Below, piece after piece: positions 1 to 6,312 of a stretch of DNA of 7,732 nucleotides. The stretch spans positions 1 through 7,732 of the forward strand of contig CALCEA010000007.1 in the NCBI GenBank assembly GCA_937900675.1. Reading direction: 5' to 3'. Every line of letters begins with the position of its first letter. Within the stretch, counting starts at the first letter, position 1. Below the pieces are notes generated by a model. It did not search any database. It was given only the letters and a program-made list of their open reading frames with translations, and was not told the origin of the DNA. The DNA comes from an uncultured Chitinophagaceae bacterium. Its GTDB lineage: Bacteria > Bacteroidota > Bacteroidia > Chitinophagales > Chitinophagaceae. The position numbers were made by a program, and so were the translations under genes.

Positions 1-2
1 AG

Positions 3-128
3 GCAAAAACAGAAATCTATTATGGAAGTTCGTTTATGTCACAATCCACCAGAGGGATATATAAAAATGAGTCAATCAAGACCATAACAATAATGGATAG
101 TAAAGGAAATAAAAGAATAGTTCAATAA
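3..128 (+). CDS. C-terminal fragment of a probable UnbV/VCBS-repeat (CRTAC1-like) protein, 5' end outside window
   Basis: An open frame enters from the left edge (first complete codon at base 3) and ends at a TAA at 126-128, leaving 41 residues. The readable tail includes EIYYGSSFMSQSTRGIY and later ITIMDSKGNKRIVQ. A 'YGSSF(L/M)SQS(S/T)R' segment followed by a short beta-strand pair with 'D-x-x-G-N-x-R' is what I recall from the C-termini of the long ASPIC/UnbV-VCBS repeat proteins of Bacteroidota, which are exported and often lie near SusC/SusD genes. The stop lies 17 bp before the haloperoxidase start, so the two are probably co-transcribed. Only the tail is visible, so the family call rests on one motif; the domain architecture and any signal peptide cannot be judged. 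Confidence 0.6.
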   Translation, partial: AKTEIYYGSSFMSQSTRGIYKNESIKTITIMDSKGNKRIVQ

Positions 129-145
129 TTAATAATTCGAATGGT

Positions 146-1459
146 ATGAGAAAGTATGTAATGAGCGCAGCATTATTCTTGGTATTGGGAGTAACTGCAT
201 GTAAACAAGAAAAATCAGCTCCCCTAGATAAGGTTGATTTAATCATTAATAATGAAGATCAATTAACGCAGATCATTATATACGATGTATTCACGCCACC
301 GGTAGCAAGCCGTATTTATGTGTATTCATCTATTGCTGCATATGAAGCCATCAGGCATGCACAAAAAGATGCACCTTCTATCGCTGCTAAATTAAATGGC
401 TTTGATAAAATGCCAGAGCCAGATGCCAATAAAAAATATGATTTTGATTTGGCTGCAAGTGTAGCTTTTTTCAAGGTAGCTAGAAATGTGAAAGTGTTTT
501 CGGTAGATTCATTAACCAATTATGAAAATTCGGTACATGAAAACTTCAAACAACATTTAGATGAAGCTACCTATAAAGCTTCTGTTGCATTTGGCGATAC
601 CATTGCGAGTGTGGTATTGAAAAGAGCTAAAACAGATGGATATGCAGCTTCAAGAGGCAAATCTAAATTCTTGGGTTCCAATGAGCCTGGGAAATGGAGA
701 CCCACACCTCCAGATTATTTAGATGGAGTAGAGTGGTGTTGGAATACCATGAAAACAATGGTATTGGATTCTGCATCTCAATTTAAACCATCATTGCCTC
801 CAGCTTATAATGCTACACCAGGTTCAACTTTCCATACCATGGTGAAAGAAGTATATGATATCAATAAGAATTTAACAGATGAGCAAAAATTGATTGCAAA
901 ATACTGGGACGATAATCCTTTTGTAATTGAACATTCCGGTCATATGACTTTTGGTAATAAGAAAATCACTCCTGGTGGACACTGGATGGGCATTGCAGCA
1001 CAAATTATCAAACAAGAAAAAGCAGATCATGTAAAAGCAGCGCAAACTTTTGCTTTAACTTCTATTGCTTTATATGATGGCTTTATTTCTTGTTGGGATG
1101 AAAAATACAGATCTAATTATGTAAGACCTGTAACGGTGATTAAAGACATGATTGACAAAGATTGGATGCCATTCTTACAAACACCTCCATTCCCAGAATA
1201 CACTAGTGGCCATAGTACCATCACTGCTTCGGCAGCAACAGTATTAACCAAGCTATATAGAGACAATTTGGCTTTTGAAGATTCAAGTGATTATAAATAC
1301 ATAGGATTAAAAAGAAAATTCAATTCATTACATGAGGCTGCTGCAGAATGTTCAATGAGTAGAGTGTATGGAGGCATTCATTATGTAACCAGCGTAAATA
1401 CAGGTGCTGCTATGGGTAAACAAGTGGGTGGCTTGGTTGTGAAAAAAATATTGGAATAA
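146..1459 (+). CDS. Vanadium-dependent haloperoxidase, PAP2 superfamily lipoprotein
   Basis: The protein has 437 residues and is predicted to use H2O2 to oxidise a halide to hypohalite outside the cytoplasm. The start MRKYVM is followed by a hydrophobic stretch and lipobox V16-T17-A18-C19, so it should be a lipoprotein anchored at Cys19. No acidic run follows the Cys, so surface export is uncertain. The C-terminal half has the vanadate pocket: K320-x6-R327-P328, S354-G355-H356, and S405-R406-x5-H412. These match in spacing the seven ligands of Curvularia chloroperoxidase (Lys353, Arg360, Ser402, Gly403, His404, Arg490, His496). W317 and F349 match its Trp350 and Phe397 halide-pocket residues. 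Length and architecture also resemble the iodoperoxidases of Zobellia (also Bacteroidota), so the halide cannot be named. The Asp of the general PAP2 motif SRx5HxxxD is Ser416 here. An acid phosphatase is the alternative, but Kx6RP together with W317/F349 favours a haloperoxidase. There is no Shine-Dalgarno sequence, as is common in this phylum. Confidence 0.88.
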   Translation: MRKYVMSAALFLVLGVTACKQEKSAPLDKVDLIINNEDQLTQIIIYDVFTPPVASRIYVYSSIAAYEAIRHAQKDAPSIAAKLNGFDKMPEPDANKKYDFDLAASVAFFKVARNVKVFSVDSLTNYENSVHENFKQHLDEATYKASVAFGDTIASVVLKRAKTDGYAASRGKSKFLGSNEPGKWRPTPPDYLDGVEWCWNTMKTMVLDSASQFKPSLPPAYNATPGSTFHTMVKEVYDINKNLTDEQKLIAKYWDDNPFVIEHSGHMTFGNKKITPGGHWMGIAAQIIKQEKADHVKAAQTFALTSIALYDGFISCWDEKYRSNYVRPVTVIKDMIDKDWMPFLQTPPFPEYTSGHSTITASAATVLTKLYRDNLAFEDSSDYKYIGLKRKFNSLHEAAAECSMSRVYGGIHYVTSVNTGAAMGKQVGGLVVKKILE

Positions 1460-1489
1460 ATTTTATGTTCACCTTTAAATTATAATGCC

Positions 1490-3181
1490 ATGTCAAATTC
1501 AAATCATCAATACGACGCGATTGTCATTGGTTCTGGAATAAGTGGTGGTTGGGCTGCTAAAGAACTTTGTGAAAAAGGTTTAAAGACATTGGTATTAGAA
1601 AGAGGTAAAGATGTTGTGCATTTAAAAGATTATCCAACAGCAACCAAACAACCATGGGAATTTCCACATAGAAAAGGCAAAACCTTAGCTATGCGAAAAG
1701 ACAATCCAGTGGTGGATAGATGTTATGCATACGATGAAACCACCGAGCATTTTTTTGTAAAAGATAAAGAGCATCCTTATGTACAAGAGAAGCCTTATGA
1801 TTGGATCAGGGGGTATCAAGTTGGAGGAAAGTCTTTATTGTGGGCAAGACAAACACAGAGATGGAGTAAATATGATTTTGAAGGACCTGCAAGAGATGGT
1901 TTTGGAAATTGGCCCATTACTTATGATGATTTAGCGCCATGGTATACCCATGTAGAATTCTTTGCGGGTATCAGTGGTAATTACGATAAACTAGATACTT
2001 TACCAGATGGACATTTTTTACCTGCATGGGAGATGAACGATGTAGAGAAGAAAATGCAAAAAGCTATTATGGGTAAATTCACGGATAGAAATGTGGTACA
2101 AGGAAGATGTGCACATTTAACGAAACCCGAGCCTATCCACATTGAGCAAGGTAGAAATCAATGTCAGGCAAGAAGTATGTGTGAAAGAGGTTGCCCATTT
2201 GGGGGTTATTTTAGTTCAAATTCATCAACTATACCTTGGGCTCAAAAAACAGGTAATCTAACCATACAAACAAATGCTGTTGTGCACTCTATTATTTATG
2301 ATGATGCAACACAAAAAGCATCAGGAGTAAGAGTGATTGATGCCATTACGAAAAAAGCAACTGAGTATTTTGCAAAAATAATTTTTGTAAATGCAGCTAC
2401 TTTAAATACCAATTTAATTTTATTAAACTCCACTTCAAAGCGTTTCCCGAATGGTTTAGGAAATGATAATGGGTTATTAGGAAAGTATATTGTTTTTCAT
2501 AATTACCGTGGTAGTTTATCCGCTAGTTATGATGGGCCTCTAGATAGCTATTATTATGGTAGAAGACCTACACAACCTATGATGCCTAATTTTAGAAATG
2601 TACATCAACAAGAAACCGATTTTCTAAGAGGTTATATGACTTTCTTTGGTGCGGGTAGAGCTAATGCTGATGGATCTAATACAGATGGTATTGGAGGTGC
2701 TTATAAAGATGCTATTGGAGAACTAGGTGGATGGTATGTTTCCATGATGATGCAGGGAGAAACCATTCCAAAAGAAACCAATCATGTAAGACTAAGTACT
2801 GAATTAAAAGACGAATGGGGTATTCCACAATTAGTAACTTCTATTGATTATGATGAGAATGATCTTAAATCAATGAAAGACTTTTTAGAACAAGGTGCTG
2901 CCATGTTGGATGCAGCAGGTTGTAAAAATATTGTTGCCAATGATTCTAAGCAAGCACCAGGATTAGATATACATGAAATGGGAGGGGTTAGAATGGGTAA
3001 GGATCCAAAGACCTCTTTATTAAATGAGTGGAATCAAATGCATTATTGTAAAAATGTATTTGTAACCGATGGTGCATGTATGGTAAGTACCAGTACACAA
3101 AATCCTTCCTTAACATTTATGGCCATTACTGCAAGAGCTGCAAATTATGCAGTAGAAGCACTTAAAAAAGGAGAAATCTAA
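1490..3181 (+). CDS. GMC-family FAD-dependent oxidoreductase, first paralog (possible glucoside/sugar dehydrogenase)
   Basis: This 563-residue flavoprotein should oxidise a sugar or alcohol hydroxyl with FAD. The N-terminal Rossmann fold carries G14-S-G-I-S-G19 and the ribose-binding acid E37 (LVLERG). The flavin-attachment region 'GYQVGGKSLLW' covers about 108-118. The C-terminal GMC domain (about 420-560) has H495 in HEMGGVRMG and N538 in QNPSL. The 43-residue His-Asn spacing equals that of the catalytic pair in cellobiose dehydrogenase (His689/Asn732). C225-x5-C231-x3-C235, followed by PFGG, is the cysteine-rich segment that in FAD glucose/fructose dehydrogenase catalytic subunits holds an iron-sulfur cluster. 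That points to a dehydrogenase passing electrons to a partner rather than a plain oxidase. There is no signal peptide: the Rossmann strand begins at residue 8. Likeness to Bacteroidota glucoside 3-dehydrogenases is from memory; substrate is unproven. The gene starts 30 bp after the haloperoxidase and overlaps the next gene by 1 bp. Confidence 0.9.
   Translation: MSNSNHQYDAIVIGSGISGGWAAKELCEKGLKTLVLERGKDVVHLKDYPTATKQPWEFPHRKGKTLAMRKDNPVVDRCYAYDETTEHFFVKDKEHPYVQEKPYDWIRGYQVGGKSLLWARQTQRWSKYDFEGPARDGFGNWPITYDDLAPWYTHVEFFAGISGNYDKLDTLPDGHFLPAWEMNDVEKKMQKAIMGKFTDRNVVQGRCAHLTKPEPIHIEQGRNQCQARSMCERGCPFGGYFSSNSSTIPWAQKTGNLTIQTNAVVHSIIYDDATQKASGVRVIDAITKKATEYFAKIIFVNAATLNTNLILLNSTSKRFPNGLGNDNGLLGKYIVFHNYRGSLSASYDGPLDSYYYGRRPTQPMMPNFRNVHQQETDFLRGYMTFFGAGRANADGSNTDGIGGAYKDAIGELGGWYVSMMMQGETIPKETNHVRLSTELKDEWGIPQLVTSIDYDENDLKSMKDFLEQGAAMLDAAGCKNIVANDSKQAPGLDIHEMGGVRMGKDPKTSLLNEWNQMHYCKNVFVTDGACMVSTSTQNPSLTFMAITARAANYAVEALKKGEI
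3168..3173 (+). promoter_or_regulatory. Shine-Dalgarno sequence for the second GMC gene
   Basis: AAGGAG lies inside the last codons of the first GMC gene, 7 bases before the ATG at 3181. It is the only good Shine-Dalgarno sequence in front of any gene here; the other starts have A/T-rich leaders. With the TAATG stop-start junction it supports the chosen start and suggests re-initiation by ribosomes finishing the upstream gene. The codons also encode Lys-Lys-Gly-Glu, so the match could partly be chance. Confidence 0.6.
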
Positions 3182-4902
3182 TGCAGCCTATTAATTACTA
3201 TACCAACGAAACCATTACCATTAAAAGCTATCAAGCCATTGTGGTAGGATCAGGGATCAGTGGTGGTTGGGCCGCTAAAGAATTGTGTGAAAAAGGATTA
3301 AAAACTTTAGTGATTGAAAGAGGTAGAAAGGTAGAGCATATTAAAGATTATCCCACTGCTACAAAATCTCCATGGGAACTCAAACATAGAGGGAATATTA
3401 CAGATGCATTTAGAAAGAAGAATCCACTCATTACCAAGTCAGCAGGATTTGGTGAAGACAATGCGCATTTTTTTATTGAAGATGCCACACAGCCTTATAT
3501 ACAAGAAAAACCTTTTGATTGGATAAGAGGTTATCAAGTAGGGGGTAAATCAATAATATGGGGTAGAGCATGTCAAAGATGGAGTGATCATGAATTTACT
3601 GCACCTGCGAAATTCAATTACGGATTAGATTGGCCCATCAGGTATAAAGATGTAGATGATTGGTATACGCATGTTGAAAAATTTATTGGGGTATGTGGTA
3701 ATAGGGATGGCATTGAAGCCATGCCGGATGGACATTTTATGAAGCCATTTGATTTAACCATTGTGGAGCAACATGTAAAAGAAGTCATTGCTAAAGAATA
3801 TGGAAGGCATTTAGTACACGCAAGATGGGCACATATCACAGAACCTGAGCCAATACATTTGGAACAGGGTAGAGGAAAATGTCAGGCCAGAAATTTATGT
3901 ATGAGGGGCTGTCCTTTTGGTGGATACTTTAGTTCCAATTCATCCACACTGCCTTGGGCTGCTAATACAGGCAACCTAAGTATTTTAACAGATGCAGTAG
4001 TACATTCTATTATCTATGATGAAGCAAAACAAAAAGCTATAGGAGTTAAAGTAATAGATGCGATCAATAAAAAGACCTATGAATATTATGCAGACATTAT
4101 TTTTATGAATGCCTCTGCATTAAATACCAATTTAATTTTATTGAATTCTACTTCTTCAAGATTCCCCAATGGATTAGGAAACGATAATGGATTATTAGGT
4201 AAATATATCTGTCATCATAATTATAGAGCGGCAGTTTGGGGTAAAATACAAGGATTTGAGGATACTTATGTATATGGAAGAAACCCCACAGATTCCATCA
4301 TAGCGAATTATAGAAATTTAGGAAAACAAGAAACCGATTTTGTAGGAGGCTATACAACTTTCATGGGTGCGTATAGACAAAGAATGGATGAAGAAACCAC
4401 AGATGAAACTATTGGTGCTGAATTTAAAAAAGCAATGCAGGAACCTGGGTATTGGCATGTTTATGCCTATATGCAAGGAGAGACCATTCCTAAAAAAGAA
4501 AATCATGTAAGGTTAAGCAAGGATCAAAAAGATCCCTATGGATTACCCTTATTGATTACTTCGGTTGGGTATGACGAGAACGATGATAAAATGACCAATG
4601 ATTTTTTAACAGAAACTAAGAAAATGTTAGAAAAAGCTGGAGTGGTTGATATAGATGGACATGATAATCATCAAGCACCAGGATTGGATATTCATGAAAT
4701 GGGTGGGTGCAGAATGGGTAAAGATCCAAAAGACTCTATTTTAAATGAATGGAATCAAATGCATTTGTGTAAGAATGTATTTGTGACAGATGGAGCATGC
4801 ATGACCAGTACAGGCAATCAAAGCCCTTCTATTTTATATATGGCATTAACTGCAAGAGCAGTAGATTATGCAGTAAAAGCTTATCAAGAGAAAAACTTAT
4901 GA
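3181..4902 (+). CDS. GMC-family FAD-dependent oxidoreductase, second paralog, with altered active site (Asn to Ser)
   Basis: This 573-residue protein aligns with its upstream neighbour end to end, with well over half the residues identical by eye, so the pair arose by tandem duplication. It has about nine extra N-terminal residues and roughly one internal insertion. The FAD motif is G23-S-G-I-S-G28 with E46 (LVIERG). 'GYQVGGKSIIW' lies at about 118-128. The cysteine motif C234-x5-C240-x3-C244 and the catalytic H505 (HEMGGCRMG) are kept. The position 43 residues after His, catalytic Asn in GMC enzymes and N538 in the paralog, is S548 here (GNQSPSILYMAL); an Asn sits two residues earlier at 546. 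It may thus differ in substrate or rate, or act as a non-catalytic partner of the first paralog. There is no signal peptide. The start at 3181 is the only ATG that keeps the Rossmann strand whole and has a Shine-Dalgarno sequence. The stop overlaps the GH30 start (ATGA), implying coupled translation. Confidence 0.88.
   Translation: MQPINYYTNETITIKSYQAIVVGSGISGGWAAKELCEKGLKTLVIERGRKVEHIKDYPTATKSPWELKHRGNITDAFRKKNPLITKSAGFGEDNAHFFIEDATQPYIQEKPFDWIRGYQVGGKSIIWGRACQRWSDHEFTAPAKFNYGLDWPIRYKDVDDWYTHVEKFIGVCGNRDGIEAMPDGHFMKPFDLTIVEQHVKEVIAKEYGRHLVHARWAHITEPEPIHLEQGRGKCQARNLCMRGCPFGGYFSSNSSTLPWAANTGNLSILTDAVVHSIIYDEAKQKAIGVKVIDAINKKTYEYYADIIFMNASALNTNLILLNSTSSRFPNGLGNDNGLLGKYICHHNYRAAVWGKIQGFEDTYVYGRNPTDSIIANYRNLGKQETDFVGGYTTFMGAYRQRMDEETTDETIGAEFKKAMQEPGYWHVYAYMQGETIPKKENHVRLSKDQKDPYGLPLLITSVGYDENDDKMTNDFLTETKKMLEKAGVVDIDGHDNHQAPGLDIHEMGGCRMGKDPKDSILNEWNQMHLCKNVFVTDGACMTSTGNQSPSILYMALTARAVDYAVKAYQEKNL
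4899..4902 (+). other. ATGA stop-start overlap coupling GMC and GH30 genes
   Basis: The TGA of the second GMC gene (4900-4902) overlaps the ATG of GH30 (4899-4901). Only a weak purine run (AAGAG, 4886-4890) precedes it, so translation of GH30 probably depends on ribosomes terminating the upstream frame. This ties expression of a cytoplasmic-looking oxidoreductase to that of an exported hydrolase. Confidence 0.75.
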
Positions 4903-6284
4903 TCAAAAAATTATACCTAAGTAGTTTAGCAATATTATTTATGCTTGGCATACAAGATTTAAATGCGCAAGCCTTGCAATATATTACCAAGGGTGATAAA
5001 ACGCAATTATTCCAAAAACAAGTCATTCAATCTAGTGCAACAAATTCATCTTCTATAACTGTTGAAGTAAATGAACAGAAAACCTTACAAAGCATGGAAG
5101 GTTTTGGATTTGCTTTAACAGGGGGATCTGCAGGTTTGATAGATGCATTACCTGCTGAAAAGAAAACTACCTTATTAAAAGAACTATTTGGCGCGGGTCC
5201 TGAAAATCTTGGAATCAGTTATATCAGAATAAGTATGGGAGCATCAGATTTGGATGCAACAGTATTTAGTTATTGTGATTTGCCCAAAGGGGAGACCGAT
5301 CCTCAATTAACTAAATTTAATTTATCGCAGGATACCCTTCATTTAATTCCAATGATACAAGCTGCTTTAAAAATTAATCCCAAATTAAAAATTATGGCTT
5401 CTCCTTGGAGTCCCCCAGTATGGATGAAATCCAATGGATTCTCTATGGGAGGGCATCTATTAAAACAATATTATGATAGCTATGCTTTGTATTTTGTAAA
5501 GTATATCAAAGCGATGAAGGCAAAAGGAATTACCATTCATTCCCTAACCATGCAAAACGAACCTGAACATGGTGGTAATAATCCAAGCTTACTAATGGAT
5601 GCAGAAGAACAGAAGGTTTTTTTAAGAGATCATTTAGGTCCATTGCTTGCAAAAGAACAAATTAAAACAGAAGTGCTTTTGTATGACCATAATGCAGATC
5701 ATCCTAATTATCCAATAAGCATATTAGACGATCCAAAAGCGAAAGCTTATGCGGCGGGTTCGGCATTTCATTTGTATTTAGGAAATGAATCTGCTCTTTC
5801 TAAAGTGCATGAAGCACATCCTGATAAGAAATTATATTTCACCGAGCAATGGACAGGTGCAAAAGGAAGTTTTGATGGAGATTTATTCTGGCATACCGAA
5901 CATATAATCATTGGCACTATTAATCATTGGAGCAGTGTTGTGATTGAATGGAATTTAGCAGCAAATGCGCAATATGAACCTCATACTCCTGGTGGTTGTA
6001 CAGAGTGTAAGGGTGCTTTGACTATTCAAGGAGAAGATGTTTCAAGAAATGTAAGCTATTATATTATTGGGCATGCTTCTAAATTTATTCCAGCAGGTTC
6101 CAAGAGAATTGAATCTAGCGCATCTAATGATTTAATTAAAACAAGTTCATTTATAAGACCAGATGGTAAGAAAGTAACATTATTATTGAACGCAGGTAAT
6201 TCAAATAATATCAAATTGACAAATAAACAACAAACCTATTCTGTAACTTTACCGGCTGGATCAGTATCCACGATTGTTTGGTAA
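4899..6284 (+). CDS. Secreted glycoside hydrolase family 30 enzyme (possible beta-1,6-glucanase)
   Basis: This is a 461-residue retaining beta-glycosidase. The start at 4899 is chosen although the frame is open from an ATG at 4797. From 4899 the protein begins MIKKLYLSSLAILFMLG, a clean signal peptide with likely cleavage after A23 (LNA|Q), and the ATGA overlap is typical of an operon; the longer start would bury this signal behind 34 unrelated residues. The (beta/alpha)8 domain shows MEGFGFALTGG (66-76), ASPWSPPVWMKSNG (167-180), acid/base E221 in QNEPEHG, and nucleophile E316 in FTEQWTG. About 400-461 is the small C-terminal beta-domain of GH30. C367 and C370 form a CxxC in a loop after the barrel's WNLA strand. 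Length fits the family. GH30 includes glucosylceramidases, beta-1,6-glucanases and xylanases; the glucanase option is favoured by the GH3 neighbour and resemblance to Bacteroidota members, but linkage cannot be read from sequence. It likely acts in the periplasm or outside. Confidence 0.9.
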   Translation: MIKKLYLSSLAILFMLGIQDLNAQALQYITKGDKTQLFQKQVIQSSATNSSSITVEVNEQKTLQSMEGFGFALTGGSAGLIDALPAEKKTTLLKELFGAGPENLGISYIRISMGASDLDATVFSYCDLPKGETDPQLTKFNLSQDTLHLIPMIQAALKINPKLKIMASPWSPPVWMKSNGFSMGGHLLKQYYDSYALYFVKYIKAMKAKGITIHSLTMQNEPEHGGNNPSLLMDAEEQKVFLRDHLGPLLAKEQIKTEVLLYDHNADHPNYPISILDDPKAKAYAAGSAFHLYLGNESALSKVHEAHPDKKLYFTEQWTGAKGSFDGDLFWHTEHIIIGTINHWSSVVIEWNLAANAQYEPHTPGGCTECKGALTIQGEDVSRNVSYYIIGHASKFIPAGSKRIESSASNDLIKTSSFIRPDGKKVTLLLNAGNSNNIKLTNKQQTYSVTLPAGSVSTIVW

Positions 6285-6312
6285 AATCAATTTAAAAAAT
6301 CAACTATTGCAT

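Noticed and set aside
316..519. 67-codon minus-strand open frame inside the haloperoxidase gene
   Set aside because: It lies opposite a well-supported coding frame, shows no recognisable motif and has no room for its own regulation.
1460..1489. Possible promoter or terminator between haloperoxidase and first GMC gene
   Set aside because: Only 30 AT-rich bases, with no inverted repeat, no T-run after a stem and no TAnnTTTG-like element.
2402..2424. About 22 identical bases shared with about 4120-4141, considered as a DNA repeat element
   Set aside because: It encodes the same conserved residues (LNTNLILLN) in the two GMC paralogs, so gene duplication explains it.
3618..3839. 73-codon minus-strand open frame inside the second GMC gene
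   Set aside because: It is a shadow of a conserved coding region, with Cys/Ser-rich composition typical of a reverse reading.
4797..4898. Upstream in-frame extension of GH30 by 34 residues from the ATG at 4797
   Set aside because: It lies wholly inside the second GMC gene in another frame, does not resemble GH30, and would put the signal peptide in the middle of the protein. The ATG at 4899 gives a proper signal peptide and an ATGA junction.
4318..5026. Minus-strand open frames at 4318-4506 and 4829-5026
   Set aside because: Both are antisense to GMC2 and GH30 coding sequence, with no family resemblance and no plausible promoter.
6285..6312. Possible terminator or promoter between GH30 and GH3
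   Set aside because: A 28-base A/T-rich spacer with no stem-loop or Bacteroidota promoter match.
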